Of a stretch of 64,000 nucleotides of DNA, positions 24,553 through 32,398 are shown one piece after another. Origin of the DNA: Anaerotruncus sp. MC2020 (GTDB taxonomy: Bacteria > Bacillota > Clostridia > Oscillospirales > Ruminococcaceae); assembly GCA_000701945.1 (NCBI GenBank), contig JNKE01000018.1:62001-126000 (forward strand), written 5' to 3'. The stretch's first letter is position 1, and each line of letters starts with the position of its first letter. The position numbers were made by a program, and so were the translations under genes. The notes beneath the pieces were generated by a model. It saw nothing but the letters and a program-made list of their open reading frames with translations. It made no database searches and was not told where the DNA came from.

Positions 24553-25806
24553 ATGGGACGAGTCTATATGTGCATCGACTTAAAATCATTTTATGCAAGT
24601 GTCGAATGTGTCGCCCGAGGCTATGATCCCTTTCAGGTTCCTTTAGTCGTAGCCGATCCTACTAGGGGAGATGGAGCGATAACACTGGCGATATCTCCGG
24701 CTCTCAAAGAGCTAGGCGTTAAGAATCGATGCAGGGTCTTTGAAATACCCAAGCATATCCAATATGAGATAGCTATGCCTCGTATGCGTAAATATATTGA
24801 GGTATCCGCTCAGATCTATGGCATTTACCTTCAATACATCTCTCCTGATGACATCCATGTCTACTCAATTGACGAAGTATTTATCGACGCTACTCCATAT
24901 CTCAAGACATATAACTGTAAGGCTAAGGACTTTGCCAAAATGTTGATGCAAGCGGTTATGGATAAAACAGGTATATGCGCTACTGCTGGCATCGGTACCA
25001 ACCTGTATCTCGCCAAGATAGCGATGGATATTGTCGCCAAGCACGTTCCGGAGCATATCGGTATTCTTACGGAGGAGCTTTATCAAAAGTGTCTCTGGAA
25101 ACACCAGCCTATTACTGATTTCTGGAATGTAGGACGTGGAACGGCTGCCCGACTTGCAAAGTATGGAGTTTTTGATATGAAGGGTATAACCGAGTTGCCA
25201 GAAGAGCTTCTGTACAAAGACTTTGGCGTAAAAGCTATATTCTTGATAGATCATGCGTGGGGCAGTGAACCATGTACAATGGAACAAATCCATAATTATA
25301 AGGGGAAAAGTCGTTCTTTGTCTAATAGTCAGATTCTATTTGAGGACTACGATGTCGATAGTGCTCATATCGTTATGAAAGAAATGGTCGAAAATCTGGT
25401 ACTTGAGCTCGTTGAAAACAATCTGTATGCCAAAGGCATTTCCTTATTTATCCGCTATTCCAAGGATTGTATCCCTGCAACCGGAGGAGCAATGAAACTT
25501 GAACAGACAACATGCTCAATCAAAAAAATACAGGCTGCATTTAACAGCCTGTTTATTGATAAGGTTAAAATCGGATATGGAATACGACAAATCGGCATTC
25601 AATTGACTGATCTGACCTATGAGCCAGACCTTCAGCTTAGCTTCTTTGAGGATGCTGATGATGACGAAAAGGAAAGACAAATTGAAATCGCCATGATTGG
25701 AATCCGTAATAGATACGGCAAAAATGCACTTCTCAAGGGGTTCAATTATCTTGACAAAGCGACTGGTATTAAACGTAATATGATGGTAGGTGGACATAAT
25801 GGCTAA
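24553..25806 (+). CDS. Y-family translesion DNA polymerase (DinB/UmuC type)
   Basis: 417 residues, normal length for Gram-positive UmuC/UvrX-type polymerases. Catalytic parts: VYMCIDLKSFYASVECVARG (first Asp), VYSIDEVFIDATPYLKTYNC (SIDE), ICATAGIGTNLYLAKIAMDI, a helix-hairpin-helix near FWNVGRGTAARLAKYGV, and a little-finger domain (KSRSLSNSQILFEDYD). The start follows AAGGAGG. It is probably induced through XRE/ImmA and paired with YolD, the usual partner in Bacillota. Confidence 0.95.
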   Translation: MGRVYMCIDLKSFYASVECVARGYDPFQVPLVVADPTRGDGAITLAISPALKELGVKNRCRVFEIPKHIQYEIAMPRMRKYIEVSAQIYGIYLQYISPDDIHVYSIDEVFIDATPYLKTYNCKAKDFAKMLMQAVMDKTGICATAGIGTNLYLAKIAMDIVAKHVPEHIGILTEELYQKCLWKHQPITDFWNVGRGTAARLAKYGVFDMKGITELPEELLYKDFGVKAIFLIDHAWGSEPCTMEQIHNYKGKSRSLSNSQILFEDYDVDSAHIVMKEMVENLVLELVENNLYAKGISLFIRYSKDCIPATGGAMKLEQTTCSIKKIQAAFNSLFIDKVKIGYGIRQIGIQLTDLTYEPDLQLSFFEDADDDEKERQIEIAMIGIRNRYGKNALLKGFNYLDKATGIKRNMMVGGHNG

Positions 25807-26143
25807 TATTCAAAATCGCAGAATTCCTGATAGAGCTATGCAATTTGCTCCTTTCGCGGCACTTAAAGGATACTATGAAACTGTAAGAATGCAGGAACGT
25901 ATAACTGAACCCCGAAGGGATGTTAGTGAGGAAGATGCAGAAACAATATCACATACTCTGAACAACCTTCGTATTGGAGTCACAGTTAAGGTACGTTATT
26001 TTGATATTGATTCCTATACAACAATAACAGGAGTTGTAGCTGAAATCAATTATCCTTATCGCCGATTGAAAATCATAAAAACTAATATACCTTTTGATGA
26101 TATTTACAGCATTGAAGTAATAGCAAAAGATATACTATTCTAA
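25799..26143 (+). CDS. YolD-like protein
   Basis: About 114 residues from the ATG at 25799; a GTG at 25790 is also possible. The family hallmark is RAMQFAPFAALKGYYETVRM, followed by LRIGVTVKVRYFDIDSYTTI and a strand-rich end. YolD proteins are encoded next to Y-family polymerases in Bacillota and are thought to act as UmuD-like partners. It overlaps the polymerase gene by 8 bases. Confidence 0.92.
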   Translation: MANIQNRRIPDRAMQFAPFAALKGYYETVRMQERITEPRRDVSEEDAETISHTLNNLRIGVTVKVRYFDIDSYTTITGVVAEINYPYRRLKIIKTNIPFDDIYSIEVIAKDILF

Positions 26144-26168
26144 TAGAAAATACAACAATAACTTAATA

Positions 26169-26197
26169 TTGCAACTTATAACTAAAGATGATATAAT
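26169..26197 (+). promoter_or_regulatory. promoter of the HXS modification operon
   Basis: TTGCAA (26169-26174), 17-base spacer, TATAAT (26192-26197). An inverted repeat TTCTAC / GTAGAA (26214-26233) sits at the expected 5' end of the mRNA and may be regulatory. Confidence 0.72.
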
Positions 26198-26260
26198 GTA
26201 TCTATGAGTTCTATTCTACGAATTATGGTAGAAAATCATATAAGGAAAATGTGAGATACT

Positions 26261-26614
26261 ATGAGATATACTTTTTCAAAGGAGATATATTCCAAAAAGG
26301 CCTTGCTCCGTGCCTCATATACATTTACCGACGAATTCTATGTTCACCTTTCAGCAGATGAAAGGGAATTCATCGTTGAATTATCAGCCAAAACAAGCAA
26401 TAATTCAATTGAATACGATGAGTTCAAAAATGAGATCCTTTCTCAGACTCTAAAAGAACAGCTTGAAACTGATACTAAAGATATCAGAACATTGATAATG
26501 GCTAGGGCGTTATCATCATCCTTAATAGATAATTCAGAAGGCACAGCAGAAATAGAGAGTATTGATGAATCTACTGATTCAATTATGAAGGATTGGTTTG
26601 AACAAAATGAATAA
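26261..26614 (+). CDS. hxsD: His-Xaa-Ser system protein HxsD
   Basis: 117 residues. The family pattern is visible: FSKEIYSKKALLRASYTFTD, EFYVHLSADEREFIVELSAK and LSQTLKEQLETDTKDIRTLI followed by MARALSS, i.e. a strand-helix-strand start and a C-terminal helix with R-x-L-I-x-A-x-A. HxsD is a small accessory protein of the HxsABCD system, in which two radical SAM enzymes act on a His-Xaa-Ser repeat protein. It is the first gene of a five-gene overlapping operon. The start lacks a strong ribosome site (AAGGA 13 bases upstream). Confidence 0.85.
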   Translation: MRYTFSKEIYSKKALLRASYTFTDEFYVHLSADEREFIVELSAKTSNNSIEYDEFKNEILSQTLKEQLETDTKDIRTLIMARALSSSLIDNSEGTAEIESIDESTDSIMKDWFEQNE

Positions 26615-26831
26615 GCTTTTACTTTCAGAAGAGTTGTACCCATTAAGTGCAGTAAGGATTGCTGTCAACAGCTTTTCAGAGATAGCATCAATAACTGTTG
26701 AAGAAGGTAACGGTGTGTTAATCTGTTCTTTTACTATGCTTAAGAGTATACCGGAAAATATTTGTATGTCAGAATTTGAGAATTACTTGATTGACCTTAT
26801 AAATTCGGAGAAACTGTATGAGACCGATTGA
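26607..26831 (+). CDS. second, diverged HxsD-like small protein
   Basis: 74 residues from the ATG at 26607, overlapping hxsD by 8 bases. The opening LLLSEELYPLSAVRIAVNSF runs parallel to HxsD (FSKEIYSKKALLRASYTF). The middle SEIASITVEEGNGVLICSF and the end SEFENYLIDLINSEKL match the order strand, strand, then an EF-N helix seen in HxsD, but without the R-x-LI-A helix. I therefore read it as a shortened HxsD paralogue, possibly forming a heterodimer. Independent annotation may call it only hypothetical. Confidence 0.6.
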   Translation: MNKLLLSEELYPLSAVRIAVNSFSEIASITVEEGNGVLICSFTMLKSIPENICMSEFENYLIDLINSEKLYETD

Positions 26832-27855
26832 TATTTGCCTTATATTAATATGTCTTTCAGTTTGCATCCTATCAGCGATAACAGATATAAGGTATGAAAA
26901 AATCAGGAATATCATCATTCTGCCTGCAATTTCAGTTGCTTTTATTATGAATCTCATAAGCAGCATTATTATAGGTAACTGGGATATTTTTCTTACAAAC
27001 TTCTGCTTTATGAGTTTGTTTGGCCTTATATTGTATGGTACGCATTATATGGGTGCAGGAGATAGCAAATTACTCTCTTGTGTAGCAGCTGCTATGCCAG
27101 TATGCTTTTACGAAAACCGGATTCATGGTTGGTTTGGCGAGATATTGGTATTAATACATATTTTTGTTGTATGCATGATCTATATCCTAGGTGAAAGCAT
27201 TTATATTCGAGCAGTTCTAAAGAATAAAGGCTCTCCAATAGGCAATTACAATATACAGAAATTCCTTATTGCATATCTTAAAGGTCTTATAATAATAACC
27301 TTAATAAATCAGCTGTTCTGGATTCTTTTCTATGACTTCTATATTGAAAATCAGTATGCTGTTATGTTGCTTAATTGCATAATTGCTATCAAGCTACCTG
27401 AAATCAAGATATTCAATCATTTATATGTAATGATTCCATTGATTGTTATCGAGGTGATTATACTCCTTGCAACTGATTATGGTCAACGATTTATAGGCTC
27501 TGATTATAGAATTCTAATAATATTCTTGATATTCCTGATAATTAGAAGATTACTTGTAGACAGGTACAATTATAAAACTGTTCCAACATCAGAGGTAAAA
27601 GCAGGAATGCTTCTTTCTATTCAATCAACAATCTTGATGTCAAAATCAAAAGTCAAAGGGCTTCCTGGGATTTCTACGGAAGATATGCGTTCTCGCCTTA
27701 CCGAAGAAGAAGCAGAAAGCATACATCGATGGGAAAAATCTAAATACGGAGCTAAAGAAGTATCTGTAGTCAGATATCTTCCATTTGGCTTCTTCATTTC
27801 GGCTGGTACTATTATATTTATCGTAGAGAGTGTGGTGGGAATTATATGCGGCTAA
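26818..27855 (+). CDS. A24-type prepilin peptidase-like membrane protease
   Basis: 345 residues with about seven hydrophobic helices. The two catalytic aspartates of GxGD/A24 peptidases are in place: D23 in SAITDIRYEKIRN and D82 in YGTHYMGAGDSKLL. The core (first ~130 residues) equals TadV/CpaA in size; the remainder adds more membrane helices and a cytosolic tail (STEDMRSRLTEEEAESIHRW). It overlaps hxsD2 by 14 bases and hxsC by 10, so it is an integral part of the HXS operon, and no pilin or Tad genes are nearby. A role in cleaving the leader of the HxsA-like protein, which has a basic-hydrophobic segment, is inferred. Confidence 0.85.
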   Translation: MRPIDICLILICLSVCILSAITDIRYEKIRNIIILPAISVAFIMNLISSIIIGNWDIFLTNFCFMSLFGLILYGTHYMGAGDSKLLSCVAAAMPVCFYENRIHGWFGEILVLIHIFVVCMIYILGESIYIRAVLKNKGSPIGNYNIQKFLIAYLKGLIIITLINQLFWILFYDFYIENQYAVMLLNCIIAIKLPEIKIFNHLYVMIPLIVIEVIILLATDYGQRFIGSDYRILIIFLIFLIIRRLLVDRYNYKTVPTSEVKAGMLLSIQSTILMSKSKVKGLPGISTEDMRSRLTEEEAESIHRWEKSKYGAKEVSVVRYLPFGFFISAGTIIFIVESVVGIICG

Positions 27856-28946
27856 TGGATTATTCAGGTCCTGAACTTATTGCAAGAATCTGTTTATCTG
27901 AGGATAGTGCCACTAAAAATCGATTATCAGATAAAAACGTTTTGCTCATAAGTGGAAATACTATCTCGCTTATATATAGTGATTGTATTCAAGAATTCAA
28001 TTTGACTGGTGAATGCAAATTCTTTGATAACGACACCGTTTTTGTCAATTCCTACGGTAATATAAGCCTTATGTTTAGTTTTGCTGAATATAGCCAGACT
28101 ATTGTTGTTACTAACAAGTGTAACTCCAATTGTATAATGTGTGCATATACCTCGTCTTTTCGCAGAGATACAATAGATACTGATGCCAATTATATACTCG
28201 AACAAGTGGTATATCTTCCAGATCATACTGAACACTTAGTGATAACAGGTGGAGAACCTACACTTAAAGACTTGGCGTTCTTTAAGCTCATGAAAGCAAT
28301 CAGAGACAGATTCCCACGTATCAATTGTCTCTTACTTTCAAACGGACGCTCCTTTTCAATTGATAATATATGTCAACAAGCATTGACTTCTTTTCCAAAG
28401 AAAACGCTTGTAGCTATTCCCCTTCACGCTTCCTATCCTGAGCTTCATGATAGGATAACACAGTCTTCAGGCAGTTTTAAACAAACCATTATCGGAATAA
28501 AAAAGCTCCTTAGCCTTGGCATCGCTGTAGAAATCAGAATCATTGCATTCGCATATAATCACGCCGATATTATTAATATAGCTCGACTAATTGATAACGA
28601 ACTACATGGTGTATCTATCGTTAACTTCATGGCGGTAGAGATGTGTGGCAATTCTGCAGTTAACAGCAGCGATATTTGGATTGATTATAATAGCGCTTTC
28701 TCTGCTTGTGAAGCTGCTATTGATTTGCTGATATCTTCTGGAATTGATGTAGGTATTTATAATTTCCCACTTTGTAGTGTACCGCACAAGTACATTGGAC
28801 TTTACCGAAAAAGTATTAGCACCTATAAAGTCAGATATGGTGAGGTTTGTTCAAAATGTTGCAGAAAAAGTATGTGCGGTGGAGTATTTGCATCTTCTCT
28901 TAAATATGCCGTTCCTGAAATGAAACCATTCAAGGAGAATGAATAA
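27846..28946 (+). CDS. hxsC: His-Xaa-Ser system radical SAM protein HxsC
   Basis: 366 residues. The radical SAM cluster motif is IVVTNKCNSNCIMCAYTSSF (CxxxCxxC), followed by HLVITGGEPTLKDLAFFKLM (GGEP) and later VAIPLHASYPELHDRIT. The C-terminus has extra Cys (EVCSKCCRKSMCGGVFASSL) that could bind a second cluster or contact HxsB. HxsC and HxsB are always paired; one or both modify the His-Xaa-Ser repeat protein, with chemistry not established to my knowledge. Its stop overlaps the hxsB start in TAATG. Confidence 0.88.
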   Translation: MRLMDYSGPELIARICLSEDSATKNRLSDKNVLLISGNTISLIYSDCIQEFNLTGECKFFDNDTVFVNSYGNISLMFSFAEYSQTIVVTNKCNSNCIMCAYTSSFRRDTIDTDANYILEQVVYLPDHTEHLVITGGEPTLKDLAFFKLMKAIRDRFPRINCLLLSNGRSFSIDNICQQALTSFPKKTLVAIPLHASYPELHDRITQSSGSFKQTIIGIKKLLSLGIAVEIRIIAFAYNHADIINIARLIDNELHGVSIVNFMAVEMCGNSAVNSSDIWIDYNSAFSACEAAIDLLISSGIDVGIYNFPLCSVPHKYIGLYRKSISTYKVRYGEVCSKCCRKSMCGGVFASSLKYAVPEMKPFKENE

Positions 28947-30331
28947 TGCTTAACTATTTTAATTTTAAAAAGCGTAAGAATGATTATCTCCTTACAAACG
29001 ATTTTGGTAATTACTGTATTCTCAGTAACGATGAGTTTAACGAGCTTATAACCAGCAAGAGTGTTACCAACGAACAAAAGTCTGCTGAACTTGAAGCAAA
29101 GGGATTTATTTATAATTGCAGGAAGGATGAATTTATCCTTAATTTTACTCAGAATATCCGAAACATGAAGCAATACTTATTACGCCCAACTTCTTTGCAT
29201 ATATTTGTAGTTACCACAGATTGCAACGGAGACTGCGTATACTGTCAAGCAAAGTCGCATCACTCTGGCTGCGGAAAATACATGACTGAGGAAATCGCTA
29301 AAAATGCTGTAAATATTGCTATCTCATCCCCTTGCCAGAGCATGTCGTTTGAGTTTCAAGGTGGAGAACCGCTTATGAACTTTGATATTATCAGATATAT
29401 TGTTGATTATTCCAGTTCAATCAGCGATAAGGATATATCATATAATATTGTAAGTAATCTTACTTTGCTGAACGACGAGATGCTCGAATATATAATAGCT
29501 CACAATATCACGCTTTCAACCTCCCTCGACGGACCAGCCGATGTCCATAATAACAACAGACCATTTTTACACTCAAATTATGGAATGTACTCAGTGGTTG
29601 ATAATAGACTCAACTCGCTTCGTGAAAAGAACATCCATTTTGGCGCAATACAAACTACAACACATTTTAGCCTGAAAAAATATCGTGAGATAATAGACGA
29701 GTATGTAATTCGTGACATGGACAGTATATTTATTCGTCCATTGACACCTTTGGGCATGGCTGCTGATCGATGGAATGAAATAGGATACACACCAGAAGAA
29801 TTCTGTAGTTTTTATAAGAATTGTATTGAGTACATTATCAGCATAAATAAGGATGGTCACTTTCTTTCTGAAGGTCATGCACGAATATTTTTGCGTAAAA
29901 TCCTTTTACAATATGCCGAAAACTACATGGATCTTCGATCACCGTGTGGAGGTGGACTTGGTCAGCTAGCATATTACTCTGATGGAAATATCTATACTTG
30001 CGATGAAGCAAGAATGCTTTCAGAAATGGGAAACAACGCATTTCTTGTAGGCAATGTATTTGATAGCCAGTACAAAGATATTATTTCAAGTTCTGCTTGT
30101 AGGGCTGTTTGCAAAGCTTCAATCAGCGAATCTTTACCAACCTGCAATCAATGTGTTTATCAACCATATTGCGGTGTATGTCCTGTAGTAAACTATGCAA
30201 GCACCAAAGACTTGTATGAAAAATCTCCCGCAAATTATCGCTGCCGTATTTATCGTGGCATGCTTGATGTTTTATTTGATATGCTTGATGACGAAGAAAC
30301 GCTAAAAATCTTCTATAGCTGGATAGAATAA
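28946..30331 (+). CDS. hxsB: His-Xaa-Ser system radical SAM/SPASM maturase HxsB
   Basis: 461 residues. Radical SAM motif IFVVTTDCNGDCVYCQAKSH (CxxxCxxC), then MSFEFQGGEPLMNFDIIRYI and TLSTSLDGPADVHNNNRPFL. A SPASM-type auxiliary cluster region ends the protein: CRAVCKASISESLPTCNQC and VYQPYCGVCPVVNYAS. This is the usual architecture of peptide maturases that form crosslinks or epimers. The last gene of the operon, it is followed by a bidirectional terminator and, on the other strand, by the HxsA-like gene it presumably modifies. Confidence 0.9.
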   Translation: MLNYFNFKKRKNDYLLTNDFGNYCILSNDEFNELITSKSVTNEQKSAELEAKGFIYNCRKDEFILNFTQNIRNMKQYLLRPTSLHIFVVTTDCNGDCVYCQAKSHHSGCGKYMTEEIAKNAVNIAISSPCQSMSFEFQGGEPLMNFDIIRYIVDYSSSISDKDISYNIVSNLTLLNDEMLEYIIAHNITLSTSLDGPADVHNNNRPFLHSNYGMYSVVDNRLNSLREKNIHFGAIQTTTHFSLKKYREIIDEYVIRDMDSIFIRPLTPLGMAADRWNEIGYTPEEFCSFYKNCIEYIISINKDGHFLSEGHARIFLRKILLQYAENYMDLRSPCGGGLGQLAYYSDGNIYTCDEARMLSEMGNNAFLVGNVFDSQYKDIISSSACRAVCKASISESLPTCNQCVYQPYCGVCPVVNYASTKDLYEKSPANYRCRIYRGMLDVLFDMLDDEETLKIFYSWIE

Positions 30332-30334
30332 TAA

Positions 30335-30370
30335 AAAGGCAATAACGCTTACATATGCGATATTGCCTTT
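30335..30370. terminator. bidirectional terminator between hxsB and hxsA
   Basis: AAAGGCAAT / ATTGCCTTT 9-bp stem with A-run before and T-run after, so it can stop transcripts from both converging operons; it overlaps the hxsA stop codon. Confidence 0.85.
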
Positions 30371-30878
30371 AGTTTTTATCATCGGAAATATCAGGAACAA
30401 ACAGATCTGCTGGAGCAACATTACCTATATCAGGTAGTGATTGTGGAGTAGGTGGAGGAGTAATATCGCTGATTGGCGGAAGAGTGGTTGTTGTAGTTGT
30501 TGTCGTTGGCGGAATTGTAGTTGTCGAATAGTGAGAAGAATGTGAATTAGAATGTGACGAATGGGAATTAGAATGCGAAGAATGAGAATTTGAGTGACCG
30601 CCGCTAGAAACGTGTGATTGATGTGATACATGAGAAGAATGTGATTCATGTGAGCTAAAATGTCTGCCACCACCACTGCCCGAGCTGTGCGAGCTATGCG
30701 ATGAGTGAGATTTATGGGAAGAATGACCTGCATATACATCATCAGGAGCAAGAAGAAGCCCCATTACAACCATAAGAGAGCCTATGGCAATAGCCTTACT
30801 TCTTAACATTCTTCCATCTTCTTCTGTTATGAAGTCCTCTATAGATTTCTTGATCTTAGGAAAATCAAAATCGTTCAT
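30369..30878 (-). CDS. hxsA: His-Xaa-Ser repeat protein (HxsA-like substrate)
   Basis: 169 residues. The first ~30 are an acidic leader (FPKIKKSIEDFITEEDGR), then a basic-hydrophobic segment (LRSKAIAIGSLMVVMGLLLA) like a signal or prepilin-type region. It is followed by about 25 His-x-x/His-x-Ser units (HSSHKSHSSHSSHSSG; HSNSHSSHSNSHSSH) and a Thr/Pro-rich linker with a nine-Thr run, ending in LFVPDISDDKN. The His-Ser repeats define the substrate of the HxsB/HxsC maturases encoded convergently. It starts 10 bases after the MORN protein gene (AGAGG ribosome site), so it is transcribed with the RecQ-like helicase operon rather than with its maturases. Confidence 0.85.
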   Translation of the reverse strand: MNDFDFPKIKKSIEDFITEEDGRMLRSKAIAIGSLMVVMGLLLAPDDVYAGHSSHKSHSSHSSHSSGSGGGRHFSSHESHSSHVSHQSHVSSGGHSNSHSSHSNSHSSHSNSHSSHYSTTTIPPTTTTTTTTLPPISDITPPPTPQSLPDIGNVAPADLFVPDISDDKN

Positions 30879-30888
30879 ACATCAACCT

Positions 30889-32394
30889 CTAATATGTTAT
30901 TTCACTACATTGGCCATCAGTCCATATTGTGGTATATTCATGGGACTTATAATAGTATATAAGTTGTCCGATGGGGATGTTGTTTTCAAAACTCCCTTTT
31001 AAATAGCGAGATTTATCAGAACCATAATAATAAGTCCCTGTTCCGTTCATCATTCCTTCAGTCCATTCTCCGTCGTAAGATGAACCGTCCTTCCAGGTAT
31101 AAACGCCTGAATCATTTAATTTACCGAGCTGAACTACGCCCGAATACTTATCCCCATTTGAGAATTCAACATTTCCTTTGCCGTTTATACCTTCGTTCCA
31201 TTCCCCAGTATACTTTGTATTGTCGTTAAAAATCACAGTAACATTGCTGTAATTGACTATACCATCAGATATATTGAATGTAACTTCGCCATTGTCATTA
31301 TAAACGGTATCAGTTCCGGTTATTAGTTTGTTGTCAGAGAACATTCCTTCAAGTTTAAATCCTGAACTAGTGAAGGTGCCATCACCGTTAACTACTCCTT
31401 CTTCCCATTGACCGGTATAGGAAGCACCATCACTAAAATCATAGGTGCCTTTGCCGTTCGGTAAATTGTTTTTTAGTTCCCCTATGTAGTTTTTTGGAAT
31501 ATCGATATCAGTAGATACGTTTATTGAGTCTATCCCACCATTCAAGACTTGGGACATCCCAATATTAGCTCGGCTAACATCTTCATTTTTTGGCTTGAAA
31601 CCAACAATAAGTAGTATTATTGCTACAAGAAGTATTCCTAAAATAATGAAAGCTATTCTGGCTGCTTTGTTACCTTTTTCAATACCTTTCATCATGTTTT
31701 CGGATCTTTCATTTAGTTCTGTTATTGCTTTGCTGTTTTGTTTTAGTTCGGATTCTATTTTTGCCAGTCTTTTTTCATTTTCCTTAGAAAAGTTAGCTTC
31801 AATAAGGTTTTCTATTTCATCTATCTTCTTTTGAGCATTATTAAACTGTAATGAGATATTCTCAATACTGCTTTTATCATCTGCCAAGCTGCCGAGAATA
31901 TCGTTTTGCATTTTTATCAACTGAGCTACGTTGTTATCAGAAGAAGCAGTAAATGTGTTTATGCGTTCAATCAACTCATTTCTGAACGCTGTATTACTAC
32001 TTTGATATTCGTCCGTAAGTTCAGTTTTAATGCTTGAAAGCTGATTTGTTAGGTCGTTAAGACCAGCAATGAGAGCTGACGCTTCTTTATTGTAGGCACT
32101 GATCTTCTTTGAATATGATGTGTATTCACGCTTAATATCTTCTTTTGCAGCTTCGTTATTTCTTTCGATTGTGGAAAGAAGTTCAGCCTGTTGGCGATGG
32201 TTATCCTGAATCATTTTATCTGGTACGGTCAGAATGCTTTCTTCGGCTCGTACCAGTATACTACTATGAGATGTATTCAACTCACGAATTGCCGATGTAA
32301 CGTCTCTCAGCGTTTCAATCAATTCATTTGAATTAGCTATATTCTTGTGAAAACTATCAATTTCTTTTTCAAGAGCTTCAATATTATCAAACAT
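30889..32394 (-). CDS. coiled-coil membrane protein with MORN repeats
   Basis: 501 residues. Residues ~1-235 are coiled coil (QADLL... style heptads such as LINGLTNQLSSIKTELTDEY are visible). One membrane helix follows (AARIAFIILGILLVAIILLI), then MORN-type repeats outside the membrane: YIGELKNNLPNGKGTYDFSD, ASYTGQWEEGVVNGDGTF, TKYTGEWNEGINGKGNVEFS, SSYDGEWTEGMMNGTGTYYY. A scaffold or sensor at the envelope is likely. It lies 4 bases after the helicase gene and 10 before hxsA. If HxsA is exported, this protein could be its surface partner; that is inference. Confidence 0.83.
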   Translation of the reverse strand: MFDNIEALEKEIDSFHKNIANSNELIETLRDVTSAIRELNTSHSSILVRAEESILTVPDKMIQDNHRQQAELLSTIERNNEAAKEDIKREYTSYSKKISAYNKEASALIAGLNDLTNQLSSIKTELTDEYQSSNTAFRNELIERINTFTASSDNNVAQLIKMQNDILGSLADDKSSIENISLQFNNAQKKIDEIENLIEANFSKENEKRLAKIESELKQNSKAITELNERSENMMKGIEKGNKAARIAFIILGILLVAIILLIVGFKPKNEDVSRANIGMSQVLNGGIDSINVSTDIDIPKNYIGELKNNLPNGKGTYDFSDGASYTGQWEEGVVNGDGTFTSSGFKLEGMFSDNKLITGTDTVYNDNGEVTFNISDGIVNYSNVTVIFNDNTKYTGEWNEGINGKGNVEFSNGDKYSGVVQLGKLNDSGVYTWKDGSSYDGEWTEGMMNGTGTYYYGSDKSRYLKGSFENNIPIGQLIYYYKSHEYTTIWTDGQCSEITY

Positions 32395-32398
32395 TCTA

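Noticed and set aside
30450-30760. His-Ser repeat region considered as a DNA tandem repeat without coding role
   Set aside because: The open frame, ribosome site, signal-like segment and adjacent hxsB/hxsC genes support a coding repeat.
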